Shown here: positions 17,376 through 26,492 of the stretch, piece by piece
How positions within the stretch are numbered: position 1 is the stretch's first letter
Layout of the letters: each line of letters starts with the position of its first letter
From: Tabrizicola oligotrophica
GTDB lineage: Bacteria; Pseudomonadota; Alphaproteobacteria; Rhodobacterales; Rhodobacteraceae
Length of the DNA stretch: 58,214 nt
Direction of reading: 5' to 3'
NCBI RefSeq assembly: GCF_011008935.1
Contig: NZ_JAAIVJ010000014.1
Span: 1-58,214, forward strand
Program-made: the position numbers and the translations under genes
Notes under the pieces: generated by a model
What the model saw: the letters and a program-made list of their open reading frames with translations, nothing else
Told to the model about the DNA's origin: nothing
Databases searched by the model: none

Positions 17376-17391
17376 TCTACTTACTTGATTT
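17376..17391. promoter_or_regulatory. Candidate ROK-regulator operator, operon copy
   Basis: TCTACTTACTTGATTT matches TCAAGTAACTTGATTT (25340-25355, in front of the ROK regulator) at 13 of 16 positions. It sits about 50 bp upstream of the binding-protein start, in an AT-rich stretch of the 17177-17438 gap, which otherwise holds no gene. The shared motif suggests one regulator controls both. Confidence 0.5.
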
Positions 17392-17438
17392 AATCGTCGA
17401 GACATGTTAGGAAACCTGTATCCAGGGAGGAAGAGCCG

Positions 17439-18716
17439 ATGATTCATTCAAAATTCAAGACATCACTTCTGTGCGGCAGCGTCGCAGTTGCAATGGCTTC
17501 TGCGGCCGGTGCTGACACTGTGTCGCTGTTCTGCAGCGCTTCGGGGGCCGAGTATCAGCTATGCAGCGATGCCGCGACTGCCTGGGCGAAAGACACCGGA
17601 AACGAGGTCAAGATCAACAAGATGCCCGCCTCTTGGGATGAGGCGCTGCCGCTCTATCAGCAACTGCTGTCGGCCAAATCACCCGACATTGATGTAATGC
17701 TGCTGGACGTGGTCTGGGTCGGGATGCTCAAGGATCAACTGCTGGATCTGAACACGGTGGTTCCGGCGGAAGAGATCGCACAGCACTTTGCCTCGACCGT
17801 GGCGGCGGGCTCGGTGGATGGCAAGCTGGTGGGGATGCCCTGGTATGCCGATACCGGGCTGATGTTCTACCGCAAAGACTTGCTGGAGAAGTATGGCAAG
17901 CCGGTGCCGAAAACCTGGGCCGAGATGACCGACACTGCGAAGGTGATCATGGAGGGCGAGCGTGCTGCTGGAAACCCCGACATGTGGGGTTATGTCTGGC
18001 AGGGCAAGTCTTACGAAGGGTTGTCATGCGATGCGATCGAATGGCTGGCGTCGTCAAATGGCGGAACGATTGTCGACGCTGCGGGTGCCGTGACGGTCAA
18101 CAACGCCGATGCGATCAAGGCGGTCGACCTGGCGGCGTCCTGGGTTGACACGATCAGCCCCAAGGGCGTGTTGGACTATGACGAAGAATCCTCGCGTGGG
18201 GTCTTCGAGACCGGAAATTCGGTGTTCCATCGCAACTGGTCCTATGTCTGGGGAACCTCGCAGGGGGCGGACAGCAAACTGAAGGGTCTGGTTGGCGTGA
18301 CCGCCCTGCCCTCGGGCAGCGCAGGCGGGCCGTCTGCGGGTTGCATGGGCACGGCGCATATGGGCGTGTCGAAATATTCAGCGCATCCCGAAGCGGCAGC
18401 CAGCCTGCTGCGGTTCATGACCGGCCTGTCCGAACAAAAACGCCGGACAATCGACGCGGCCTATAACCCGACGATTGCAACGCTTTACGAGGATGCAGAA
18501 GTTCTGGCCGCCGTGCCGTTCCTTGGCGACGCGAGGGCCGCCTTTGACCAGGCCGTTTCGCGGCCGTCCTCGGTGACGCTGGGCGACTATAACCAGGTGT
18601 CTTCGGCGTTCTATCAGGCGGTGCATTCGGTTCTGGCCGGCGAAACCACCGCGACCGATGCGATGTCCTTGTTGCAGGCCGACCTTGAAAAGATCAAGGC
18701 GCGCGGCGGCTGGTAA
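17439..18716 (+). CDS. Sugar ABC transporter substrate-binding protein (family 1, trehalose/maltose-like)
   Basis: 425 aa with a Sec signal peptide (KTSLLCGSVAVAMASAAGA, cleavage near residue 25). Binding-protein features: SWDEALPLYQQLLSAKSPDIDVMLLDVVW, VGMPWYADTGLMFYRKDLLEKYG, KTWAEMTDTAKVI and NSVFHRNWSYVW, as in ThuE-type sugar-binding proteins. It starts after CCAGGGAGGAAGAG. It heads an operon running to 24124 and is followed by a 12-bp perfect hairpin. The substrate is probably a sugar or amino sugar given the downstream enzymes. Confidence 0.92.
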   Translation: MIHSKFKTSLLCGSVAVAMASAAGADTVSLFCSASGAEYQLCSDAATAWAKDTGNEVKINKMPASWDEALPLYQQLLSAKSPDIDVMLLDVVWVGMLKDQLLDLNTVVPAEEIAQHFASTVAAGSVDGKLVGMPWYADTGLMFYRKDLLEKYGKPVPKTWAEMTDTAKVIMEGERAAGNPDMWGYVWQGKSYEGLSCDAIEWLASSNGGTIVDAAGAVTVNNADAIKAVDLAASWVDTISPKGVLDYDEESSRGVFETGNSVFHRNWSYVWGTSQGADSKLKGLVGVTALPSGSAGGPSAGCMGTAHMGVSKYSAHPEAAASLLRFMTGLSEQKRRTIDAAYNPTIATLYEDAEVLAAVPFLGDARAAFDQAVSRPSSVTLGDYNQVSSAFYQAVHSVLAGETTATDAMSLLQADLEKIKARGGW

Positions 18717-18728
18717 CCCACATTTTCC

Positions 18729-18759
18729 CGGCCTGCGGCACGAGTTCTGCCGCAGGCCG
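18729..18759 (+). terminator. Strong intercistronic hairpin after the binding-protein gene
   Basis: CGGCCTGCGGCA (18729-18740) pairs perfectly with TGCCGCAGGCCG (18748-18759) around a 7-nt loop, with no U-run after it. It probably stabilises the abundant binding-protein message and lowers expression of the downstream ATPase and permeases. Confidence 0.7.
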
Positions 18760-18788
18760 TCCCCCGTATCGAGATTGGACCTGCCCCG

Positions 18789-19808
18789 ATGGCTTCCGTT
18801 ACCCTGACTGGCGCGCAGAAGCGCTTTGGCAATGTCACCGTCATTTCCGGTGTTGATTTGCAGATCGCCGATGGCGAGTTCGTGGTGTTCGTCGGGCCGT
18901 CAGGCTGCGGGAAATCGACCTTGCTGCGGATGATTGCAGGGCTGGAGGACTTCTCTGGCGGATCCTTGCAGATTGGCGGCAAACATATGGAGGACGTGAT
19001 GGCCTCCAAACGTGGCGTGGCGATGGTGTTTCAGTCCTACGCGCTTTACCCGCATATGACCGTGGCGCGGAACATCGGCTTTGCCTTGGAAACCAATGGC
19101 ATGCCACGCGCCGAGATTGCCCGGAAAACCCGGGAAGTGGCTGAGCTTTTGAAAATCGGAAAGCTTTTGGACCGCAAACCCCGCGAGTTGTCGGGGGGGC
19201 AGCGCCAGCGTGTCGCCATTGGTCGGGCGCTGGTTCGCTCGCCGGATGTGTTCTTGTTCGACGAACCGTTGTCGAACCTTGACGCCGATTTGCGCACCGA
19301 GATGCGCGCCGAGATCGCGCGGCTGCACAAGGAGCTGGGCGTCACCATGATCTATGTGACCCATGATCAGGTCGAGGCGATGACCCTTGCCGACCGGATC
19401 GTGGTGCTGCGTGAGGGCAGGATTGAGCAGGTTGGCACGCCGGCCGAGCTTTATGCCCATCCGGCGAATGAATTCGTCGCCAGTTTCATCGGCTCGCCAC
19501 GGATGAATTTTGCCGCTGCCGCCGATGTGCCGGGGCGGGGGATGGGCGGGGCGGTCAAGCTGGGGGTGCGGCCCGAGGCAATCCTGCTTTCGTCGTCCGG
19601 GCTTGCCGCCACCCTGGAGCGGGTTGAGGACTTGGGCCACGAGCAACTGATCTATGTCCGGCTGGAAAACGGCAGGCTCTGGACGTTGCGCGCCGCCAAG
19701 GACGCTGATGTGCCGCAACCGGGGGCGCCTATCTTCCTCGACTGGCCCGATGCCGCGACCTATGGCTTTGATGCCGCTGGCCGCGCCGTGCAGAGGTCTG
19801 CAGCATGA
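18789..19808 (+). CDS. Sugar ABC transporter ATP-binding protein (MalK/UgpC family)
   Basis: 339 aa. Walker [11 protein letters not shown]-loop [10 protein letters not shown], signature [15 protein letters not shown], Walker [13 protein letters not shown] and H-loop [14 protein letters not shown] are all canonical, followed by a C-terminal TOBE/OB regulatory domain. In contrast to the pair at 8608-10701 it should work as a homodimer. It overlaps the next permease start by 4 nt. It is placed between the binding protein and the permeases of the same transporter. Confidence 0.95.
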   Translation: MASVTLTGAQKRFGNVTVISGVDLQIADGEFVVFVGPSGCGKSTLLRMIAGLEDFSGGSLQIGGKHMEDVMASKRGVAMVFQSYALYPHMTVARNIGFALETNGMPRAEIARKTREVAELLKIGKLLDRKPRELSGGQRQRVAIGRALVRSPDVFLFDEPLSNLDADLRTEMRAEIARLHKELGVTMIYVTHDQVEAMTLADRIVVLREGRIEQVGTPAELYAHPANEFVASFIGSPRMNFAAAADVPGRGMGGAVKLGVRPEAILLSSSGLAATLERVEDLGHEQLIYVRLENGRLWTLRAAKDADVPQPGAPIFLDWPDAATYGFDAAGRAVQRSAA

Positions 19809-20695
19809 GCCGGGTTCTGGCGCGGCGCGAGCGGCGGGCGGCGTGGCTGTTTCTGGCCCCGGCGATTGTCGTGTTGCTGCTGGTAGCGGCCTGGCCGCTG
19901 AGCAAGACGTTCTATCTGTCCCTGACCGATGCCAATTTCGGCAACCCCGATCAGTATGGTTTTGTCGGGCTGCGCAACTACGCCGATGTTCTGGATGACC
20001 GGCTGTGGTGGAAATCGCTGTCAAATACGCTGTTTTTCACCGTGGCCTCGGTGGGCATCGAAACCGTGCTGGGCATTGCGATTGCGCTGCTGCTCAATCA
20101 GGCGATCCCCGGGCGCGGCATGTTGCGGGCCTCGATCCTGATCCCCTGGGCGATTCCGGTCGTGGTGTCGGCCAAGATCTGGGAGTGGATGCTGCATGAC
20201 CAGTTCGGCGTCATCAATGCGGTGCTGATCCATCTGGGGGTGATCGAGCGCGGTCTGGCCTGGATGGCCGAGCCGGGGTTGGCACTGTGGGTGATCGTCT
20301 TTGTCGATGTCTGGATCACCACGCCCTTCATGGTGCTGCTGATCCTGGCCGGATTGCAGATGATCTCGAAGGAGGTGCTGGAGGCCGCCTATGTTGACGG
20401 TGTGCCGGCCTGGCGGCGGTTTATCTCGATCACCCTGCCGCTCTTGCGCCCGTCTATCGGGGTGGCGGTGCTATTTCGCACGCTGGACGCGCTGCGTATG
20501 TTCGACCTCAGCTATGTGCTGGGCGGCAACAGCCAAAAGACCATGACCGTTTCAATCTATGCCCGCAACCAACTGGTCAGTTTTCAGCAAATGGGCCTGG
20601 GGTCTGCGGCATCGACCTGGGTGTTCTTTCTGGTGGCCTTGGCCGCGATCCTTCTGATCGGGCTTTTGAAACTGCACAAACCGGCGGAGGGCTGA
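19805..20695 (+). CDS. Sugar ABC transporter permease, MalF type
   Basis: 296 aa, about six membrane segments, starting with [33 protein letters not shown] as in MalF/ThuF-type subunits. The EAA loop reads [27 protein letters not shown] and the downstream [13 protein letters not shown] is typical. The ATG overlaps the ATPase stop (ATGA) and the gene ends 3 bp before the partner permease. Inner-membrane channel subunit. Confidence 0.94.
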   Translation: MSRVLARRERRAAWLFLAPAIVVLLLVAAWPLSKTFYLSLTDANFGNPDQYGFVGLRNYADVLDDRLWWKSLSNTLFFTVASVGIETVLGIAIALLLNQAIPGRGMLRASILIPWAIPVVVSAKIWEWMLHDQFGVINAVLIHLGVIERGLAWMAEPGLALWVIVFVDVWITTPFMVLLILAGLQMISKEVLEAAYVDGVPAWRRFISITLPLLRPSIGVAVLFRTLDALRMFDLSYVLGGNSQKTMTVSIYARNQLVSFQQMGLGSAASTWVFFLVALAAILLIGLLKLHKPAEG

Positions 20696-20698
20696 ACG

Positions 20699-21538
20699 AT
20701 GCTGTCCCAACGAGCACGTCGCAAAACCGGCCAATGGGCGAAGGGATTCGCCGTCGCCCTGACCGTGATCTATACGATCTTTCCCTATTATTGGGCGATC
20801 AACTCTTCCTTCAAATCCGGGCAGCAACTGTTCGAGGTCAATCTCTGGCCAAGCTTAGATCTGGTCCATTACCGGGCCTTGATGGGTGATCCGGATTTCA
20901 TCGGCAGCATCCTCAATTCGGTGATCGTCGCCAGTTCCACCACCTTCATCGCGCTGGCTCTGGCCACCTTCTCGGCCTATGCGCTGGGGCGGTTGGAGTT
21001 TGCCGGCAAACGGGCGGTGCTGCTGGCGTTCCTGTCGGTGTCGATGTTCCCGCAGGTCGCCGTGCTTTCGGGCATGTTCGAGCTGATCCGCTGGCTTGGC
21101 CTCTATAACCATGTCGGATCGCTGGTGCTGGCCTATCTGCTGTTCACGCTGCCCTTCACCATCTGGGTGCTGACCAGTTTCATGCGGGAATTCCCGCGCG
21201 AGTTGAGCGAGGCCGCGATGATGGACGGCTGTTCGCATTGGCGAACCCTGACGCGGATCTATCTGCCGCTGATGGGGCCGGCGCTGGCCAGCACCGGGCT
21301 TCTGGCCTTCATCGCGGCCTGGAACGAATTCCTCTTCGCGCTGACCTTCATCCTGACCGATGAAAACCGCACGATCCCTGTGGCGATCGGGCTGATCTCC
21401 GGCAATTCGCGCTACGAGTTTCCCTTTGGGCCGGTCATGGCGGCCTCGGTGATCGTAACATTGCCGCTGATCGTTCTGGTGTTGATTTTCCAGCGCAAAA
21501 TCGTCTCGGGGCTGACCGCAGGGGCGGTCAAAGGCTAA
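20699..21538 (+). CDS. Sugar ABC transporter permease, MalG type
   Basis: 279 aa with the MalG pattern: VALTVIYTIFPYYWAINSSFK, SAYALGRLEFAGKRAVLLAFL, EAA loop ELSEAAMMDGCSHWRTLTRIYLP and C-terminal KIVSGLTAGAVKG. It completes the channel with 19805-20695. The downstream enzyme gene starts 20 bp later, so transport and catabolic genes are co-transcribed. Confidence 0.94.
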   Translation: MLSQRARRKTGQWAKGFAVALTVIYTIFPYYWAINSSFKSGQQLFEVNLWPSLDLVHYRALMGDPDFIGSILNSVIVASSTTFIALALATFSAYALGRLEFAGKRAVLLAFLSVSMFPQVAVLSGMFELIRWLGLYNHVGSLVLAYLLFTLPFTIWVLTSFMREFPRELSEAAMMDGCSHWRTLTRIYLPLMGPALASTGLLAFIAAWNEFLFALTFILTDENRTIPVAIGLISGNSRYEFPFGPVMAASVIVTLPLIVLVLIFQRKIVSGLTAGAVKG

Positions 21539-21558
21539 AACAGATAACGGAAGTCGAA

Positions 21559-22434
21559 ATGATCAAACTTGGAAATGCGCCCTGCTCCTGGGGGGTATTC
21601 TACTCCACCGGCAACACCATCACCGCCGAGGGCTATCTCGATGCGGTCGCCAGAGCGGGCTATCGGGTGACCGAGCTTGGACCCCTGGGGTTTTTGGGCG
21701 AAGACCCGGTCTGGATTGCCGATGCCCTGGCGACACGCGGGCTGGAGCTGGCAGGGGCCGCGCATGTGCATACCCTGGCCGATCCGGCGACCGCAGGCGG
21801 GCTTACGGAATCTTTGCACCGGATCGGGCGGCTGCTTGGCGCCCTTGGGTCGCGCGACCTGATCCTGATGGATGAAAGCGAATGGTATCCCGAGACGGCA
21901 GAAGGCCTTGTCGATGCCGCGGGCTGGCAGGTGGCGATGACGATGATCCGTGATGCGGACCGGCTGATGCGCGAGGAATATGGCGTCAGGCTGCATCTGC
22001 ATCCGCATGTCGGCACCTGTATCGAGCGCGAGGCCCAGATCGACCGGATGCTGGAGGAAACCGAGGTTTCGCTGTGCTTTGACACCGGCCACCACGCGTT
22101 TTGGGATCAGGACGTGCTGGCCTATATGGACCGGGTCTGGGACCGGATCGGCTTCATGCATCTGAAGAATGTCGACCCTGTGGTACGGGCGCGGGTGCTG
22201 GCAGGTCAGCTTGGCGTCAACCGATCCTTCGCCGAGGGGGTGATGAGCCCGTTGCGCGAAGGCGCCGTCGATATTGCGGCCGTGATGCGCCTGCTGATCG
22301 CGCGGCACTATGACGGTTACGCCATCGTCGAACAAGACCCTGCCGAGGATGCCGCCCTGTCGCCCGATGCGCTGGCGCGCAGCAATCTGGACTATCTGAC
22401 GGCCATTACGGACCGCGCGGAGCAACAGCAATGA
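21559..22434 (+). CDS. TIM-barrel sugar/inosose isomerase-dehydratase (IolE/MocC-like)
   Basis: 291 aa, AP_endonuc_2 family. The start IKLGNAPCSWGVFY is characteristic of inosose-dehydratase-type members. Metal-ligand contexts: LILMDESEWYPE (Glu), VRLHLHPHVGTC (His), LCFDTGHHAFWDQD (Asp, His), IGFMHLKNVDP (His) and YAIVEQDPAED (Glu). IolE and MocC act on 2-keto-inositols; here the partner enzymes are a NagB-like deaminase and a ROK kinase, so the substrate may be an amino or keto sugar or cyclitol. The stop overlaps the next start. Confidence 0.82.
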   Translation: MIKLGNAPCSWGVFYSTGNTITAEGYLDAVARAGYRVTELGPLGFLGEDPVWIADALATRGLELAGAAHVHTLADPATAGGLTESLHRIGRLLGALGSRDLILMDESEWYPETAEGLVDAAGWQVAMTMIRDADRLMREEYGVRLHLHPHVGTCIEREAQIDRMLEETEVSLCFDTGHHAFWDQDVLAYMDRVWDRIGFMHLKNVDPVVRARVLAGQLGVNRSFAEGVMSPLREGAVDIAAVMRLLIARHYDGYAIVEQDPAEDAALSPDALARSNLDYLTAITDRAEQQQ

Positions 22435-23222
22435 CCACGGCCAACCCCTGTATTTTCGACACGCCCGCCGCGCTTGGCCTTGCTGTGGCCCGCGACATCG
22501 CCGACCGGATCGCCGCCGCCAAAGGGCAGCGCTTCCTGCTGGGCTGCCCCGGCGGACGCAGCCCGCAGCCGGTTTACGCCGCTTTGGCAGGGCTGGTCGC
22601 GGAACGCGGGCTGGATCTGTCGGGCTTGGTCATTGTCATGATGGATGACTATGTGATCGAAACGGCCACCGGCTTTGCGCATGTCGATGCCGGGGCGCAT
22701 TTCAGCTGCCGCCGTTTTGCCTGGGCTGACATTCAGGCGGTGCTGAACGCGCAGCTTGATGAAGCCTGTCGGATTCCGGCCGCCAATGTGTGGTTTCCTG
22801 ATCCGGCCGCCCCGCAAGACTATGACCGACGGATCGCAGCAGCGGGCGGGGTGGATTATTTCCTGCTGGCGAGTGGGGCTGGCGATGGCCATATCGCCTT
22901 CAACCCGCCGGGTTCGCCCAAGGACAGCCTGACCCGCGTGGTGAAACTGGCCGAACAGACCCGGCGCGACAATTTGCAGACCTTCCCGGATTTCGCTTCG
23001 ATCGAGGCGGTGCCGCAGTATGGCGTCACCGTCGGCATCGAGACGATCCGCGCCCAGTCGCGGGCGGTGGGCATGGTGGTCTGGGGCGCGGGCAAGCGCG
23101 CGGCCTATCGCCGCCTTGCCAGTGCGGCAAGCTATGATCCCGATTGGCCGGCAACCATCTATGCGCTCTGCGCCAATGCCACGCTCTATGCCGACCGGGC
23201 GGCCGTGGGACAGCCGGAATGA
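22431..23222 (+). CDS. Glucosamine-6-phosphate deaminase (NagB)-like isomerase
   Basis: 263 aa, NagB/6-phosphogluconolactonase fold. Key motifs: FLLGCPGGRSPQPVYAAL (phosphate-binding loop), VIVMMDDYV (catalytic Asp) and GAGDGHIAFNPPGSP (Asp-x-His of the catalytic dyad, normally DGHIAFNEPGSS). The Glu of the family NEPG is Pro here, so substrate or chemistry may differ from true NagB. Overlaps both neighbours by 4 nt (ATGA on each side), indicating translational coupling with the IolE-like protein and the ROK kinase. Confidence 0.82.
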   Translation: MTTANPCIFDTPAALGLAVARDIADRIAAAKGQRFLLGCPGGRSPQPVYAALAGLVAERGLDLSGLVIVMMDDYVIETATGFAHVDAGAHFSCRRFAWADIQAVLNAQLDEACRIPAANVWFPDPAAPQDYDRRIAAAGGVDYFLLASGAGDGHIAFNPPGSPKDSLTRVVKLAEQTRRDNLQTFPDFASIEAVPQYGVTVGIETIRAQSRAVGMVVWGAGKRAAYRRLASAASYDPDWPATIYALCANATLYADRAAVGQPE

Positions 23223-24124
23223 CGCCGCGTTGTGCCTTGGGCGTGGATGTCGGCGGCACCAAGATCGCCGCCGCGCTGGTTGATCTTGCAACCGGCAAGG
23301 CGCTGGCCTCCCGGACCCTGGCGACGGCGGCCCAGGAGGGCGGACCTGCGGTTATCGGGCGGGTGGCACGGGTTTTGCAGGATTTGCAGACCGAAGCGCG
23401 GCGGCTTGGCCTGATGCCAGTGGGTATTGGCATGGGGCTTCCGGAGCTGGTGACCCGCGATGGCCGGGTGGCCAGCGCCTGGAACTTTGACTGGCAGGGC
23501 ATTGATCTGGCGGCTGACCTGGGGCTTGATCTGCCGCTGGTGCTGGACAGCGACGTGCGCTGTGGCGCCTTGGGCGAACAGCGCTTTGGCGCCGGGCGGA
23601 ACCATGCGACGTTCTCCTATGTCTCCATTGGCACCGGAATCTCGGCGATTCAGTGTATCGACGGGCAGATTCATCGTGGGGCCAACGGCTTTGCGATCCA
23701 TTTCGGTAGCGGTGATCTGGTGACGGTCGGCAGAGATGGGCCGCAGGCCTTCAACCTTGAAGCCTTTGCATCGGGCGCTGGGCTGTCGGCGGTCTACGCT
23801 GCCCGAACCGGCATCGCAGGTGTGACGGCCCGCGAGATGATTGAGGGTTCGGCTGGAGCGGCGGGTTTGGAACTGATGGATCAATCCACCACTGCGATGG
23901 CCAGCTTTCTGGGGCAGATGATCAACATGATTGATCCAGAGGCCCTGATCATTGGCGGCGGACTTGGCGCTTCGGCCTCTTACATGGCGCAAATGCGGGC
24001 CAAGATTCCCGGCTATATCTGGGCCGAAACCTGCCGCGCGCTGCCTATCCTGTCCTGCCAGCTTGGCGCAATGGCCGGAATGATCGGTGCGGCATGCCTG
24101 CTGGAGCAAAGTCACGCCGGATAG
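23219..24124 (+). CDS. ROK-family sugar kinase
   Basis: 301 aa. The ATP-binding motif ALGVDVGGTKIAAALVD is at the N-terminus. VLDSDVRCGALGEQRFGAG and VSIGTGISAIQ follow, and the C-terminal IDPEALIIGGGLGASA fits the ROK fold. The zinc-binding CxCGxxGCxE motif typical of many ROK kinases is not present (the corresponding stretch reads GFAIHFGSGDL). It starts inside the stop of the NagB-like gene. It probably phosphorylates the imported or modified sugar; the order relative to the deaminase cannot be read from the sequence. Its last 13 bp overlap the convergent regulator. Confidence 0.87.
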   Translation: MTPRCALGVDVGGTKIAAALVDLATGKALASRTLATAAQEGGPAVIGRVARVLQDLQTEARRLGLMPVGIGMGLPELVTRDGRVASAWNFDWQGIDLAADLGLDLPLVLDSDVRCGALGEQRFGAGRNHATFSYVSIGTGISAIQCIDGQIHRGANGFAIHFGSGDLVTVGRDGPQAFNLEAFASGAGLSAVYAARTGIAGVTAREMIEGSAGAAGLELMDQSTTAMASFLGQMINMIDPEALIIGGGLGASASYMAQMRAKIPGYIWAETCRALPILSCQLGAMAGMIGAACLLEQSHAG

Positions 24125-25332
24125 ACATCGGTGATCCGGCCACTGAAGCGCCAGTTGTCTTCAGGAACCGCCTGGATCGTGGCCAGAACCGGGATGGTTG
24201 CCGCCCCCAAGACCGCCGCCTGATCTTTCAGCAGCGACAGTTGCAGGCGGTCGATTTCCTGGCGCGGGCGCTCCGAGATGGTGCGGTGCAAAGGCATGGC
24301 GGCCTCCACCACGCGTCGCAGCAGGGATTCGGGCAACTGCCCGCCGATCAGGACGGTTTGCGGGTCATAGGCATTCTCGACAATGCTCATCAGCCAGCGC
24401 AAACAGCCCCCGGCTGTCACCACCCAACTGTCAACGAGATCGCAATGCCGATGTGAAAACGCCGCCAAGCCGTCCGAGGTCAGCTGTTGGGGGGGTCTTT
24501 CACCGGCAGCCGCGAACAACCCGTCGATCGACAGAATCGATTCCAGATGTTGCTCACCGTTCGCGGTTGGAATTGGAAAGCGACCGAATTCACCGGCGTT
24601 CCCCCAGGCACCGCGAAAAATCTGGCTCTCATGGATGATGCCGCAGCCAAGGCCGCGCGCGATGTGGAGATAGCAAAAGCTCTCAAGCTTTTTTCCCGCC
24701 CCGAAGGTCAGCTCTCCCAGCGCACCGGCATTGGCATCGTTCTCGACGAAGACCGGCAGCCGGCTTGATGCCGCGAGCCGGGCTTCGATCCCGAAATCAC
24801 CAATATCTGCCCAAAGCGAACTTTCCACCAGATGAGCGTCATCGACGCCATGATCCACCAGCCGCGGCGACACCAGACCGATGCCCCAGATCGTCGCAGG
24901 GTTCACGCCGCTGCCTTCAATCAAGTGCTGGGTCATCGCTTCGACCAGCGTCAGGATTTCGGCGGGGTCCGTCAGGCTATGGGGTTCTTCGCAACTGAAC
25001 ACCAGGTTCAGACCAAAGTCGATCACAGCGCCAAAAATCCGACCGTCATCAAGGTTGATGCCGATGCCGTGGCCACAAGACGGCCGGATTGCATAGGGCA
25101 GTGGCGGCTGCCCCTTGCCGCCATAGACCTTTTCAGTGGCTTCGATCAGTCCGCTTTCTTCCAGCCCGCCGATGATGTTGGAAATCGACTGCATGGTCAG
25201 CGCGGTTTCACGCGACAGGTCTGCACGACTTAGCCCACCATGCTGGCGCAACAGGGCGATCACTGTCGCCCGGTTCAGCCGTTTGGTGTGCTCGTTGTTC
25301 TTTCCCAACTTGTGCGGGTCGAGGAACTTCAT
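24112..25332 (-). CDS. ROK-family transcriptional regulator (NagC/XylR type)
   Basis: 406 aa. An N-terminal winged HTH (NRATVIALLRQHGGLSRADLSRETALTMQSISNII) precedes a ROK domain (GIGINLDDGRIFGAVIDFG, PVFVENDANAGALGELTFGAG, GAWGNAGEFGRFP). It faces the dehydrogenase gene at 25485 and converges with the kinase. An operator-like palindrome lies only 8 bp upstream of its ATG, implying autoregulation, and a similar site precedes the operon at 17439. Effector likely a sugar phosphate or sugar from this pathway. Confidence 0.92.
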   Translation of the reverse strand: MKFLDPHKLGKNNEHTKRLNRATVIALLRQHGGLSRADLSRETALTMQSISNIIGGLEESGLIEATEKVYGGKGQPPLPYAIRPSCGHGIGINLDDGRIFGAVIDFGLNLVFSCEEPHSLTDPAEILTLVEAMTQHLIEGSGVNPATIWGIGLVSPRLVDHGVDDAHLVESSLWADIGDFGIEARLAASSRLPVFVENDANAGALGELTFGAGKKLESFCYLHIARGLGCGIIHESQIFRGAWGNAGEFGRFPIPTANGEQHLESILSIDGLFAAAGERPPQQLTSDGLAAFSHRHCDLVDSWVVTAGGCLRWLMSIVENAYDPQTVLIGGQLPESLLRRVVEAAMPLHRTISERPRQEIDRLQLSLLKDQAAVLGAATIPVLATIQAVPEDNWRFSGRITDVYPA

Positions 25333-25339
25333 TATAAAC

Positions 25340-25355
25340 TCAAGTAACTTGATTT
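25340..25355. promoter_or_regulatory. Candidate ROK-regulator operator, regulator copy
   Basis: TCAAGTAACTTGATTT contains the perfect dyad TCAAGT-A-ACTTGA. It overlaps the leader of the ROK regulator and lies about 130 bp upstream of the divergent dehydrogenase. The related site at 17376-17391 supports it as a shared operator. Confidence 0.6.
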
Positions 25356-25484
25356 TCTCTGTTGTGTCGTACGGTAGGCTCTGTCGCTGTCATATGCAAG
25401 CGGCAGGCAAGACCGGCGCAGGAGCGGAAATCTTGCCGCAACACAGGCCCGGAAGCGGTGGCCATGACAGGAGATCACACGACC

Positions 25485-26492
25485 ATGCCGATATCCAAGA
25501 TCAATGTTTGCCTGTTTGGCGCCGGAGAAATGGCTGCGATCCACGCAGCAAATCTTGCCAGTGATCCGCGCGTGGTGCTGCGCTATGTCATTGATCCCGC
25601 TGTCGAGCGCGCCGAGGCACTTGCCATGGCCCATGGCGCCATAGTGGCAAGCCCGGATGTGGCCTTTGCTGACCCGCAGATCGACGCGTTTGTCATCGCC
25701 AGCCCTCCCCGCACCCATGCCGATTATCTGGAGCGCGCGGCCCAGACCAAGGCCTATGTGTTTTGCGAAAAGCCGATCGACCACGATATCGGTCGGATCC
25801 GCACCTGCCTGACCAAGCTGGCCGGGCGGGAACACAAGGTGCAGCTGGGTTTCAACCGCCGGTTTGATTTTCAGTTTGCCAAGCTCAAGCAGGCCATTAC
25901 CGACGGGCGGATCGGCAACGTCGAGCAGGTTCTGATCATCAGCCGCGACCCCGAAGCCCCGACTTTGGAAGGGTTTACCCATAGCAGCGGCTTGCTTAAG
26001 GAAACCGCGATCCATGATTTTGATCTGTTGCGCTGGCTCCTGGATGACGAACCCGTCGAGGTTTTCGTGATGGCCGATGCGCTGATCAACCCGGATTACC
26101 TGACCATCGGCCATATCGACACGGCGACCACGACCCTGCGCATGAAGTCGGGCACCCATGTCACGATCCTGAACAGCCTGCGCGCAGCCTTTGGCTATGA
26201 TCAGCGCATCGAAGTGCTGGGTTCCTTGGGTCAGGCGGCGGTCGGCAATGTCGCACAATCGCTGGTGGTGCTGTCCGATCAGATGGGCATTACCGCTGAA
26301 AAGCCGTTGTGGAACTATCCCGAACGCTATGCCCAGGCCTATCGGACCGAGATGTTGCAGTTCATTGAGGCCGTGGCCAGTGGCAACCCCGTCACGCCGA
26401 ATGCGTTTGATGGCCTGCGCGCTTCGGTGATTGCCGAGGCGGCAATCCTTTCGATGCAGTCCAAACAGCCTGTCGTGATCGAACCGGTTTGA
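25485..26492 (+). CDS. Gfo/Idh/MocA-family oxidoreductase (inositol 2-dehydrogenase-like)
   Basis: 335 aa from the ATG at 25485, chosen because ACAGGAGAT lies 12 bp upstream; ATG 25464 is an alternative. Rossmann motif NVCLFGAGEMAAIHAAN, the conserved FCEKPID (Lys of the EKP motif), and LLKETAIHDFDLLRWLLDD with the catalytic-site Asp/His arrangement typical of inositol dehydrogenase-like members. It diverges from the ROK regulator and likely belongs to the same regulon as 17439-24124. Confidence 0.9.
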   Translation: MPISKINVCLFGAGEMAAIHAANLASDPRVVLRYVIDPAVERAEALAMAHGAIVASPDVAFADPQIDAFVIASPPRTHADYLERAAQTKAYVFCEKPIDHDIGRIRTCLTKLAGREHKVQLGFNRRFDFQFAKLKQAITDGRIGNVEQVLIISRDPEAPTLEGFTHSSGLLKETAIHDFDLLRWLLDDEPVEVFVMADALINPDYLTIGHIDTATTTLRMKSGTHVTILNSLRAAFGYDQRIEVLGSLGQAAVGNVAQSLVVLSDQMGITAEKPLWNYPERYAQAYRTEMLQFIEAVASGNPVTPNAFDGLRASVIAEAAILSMQSKQPVVIEPV

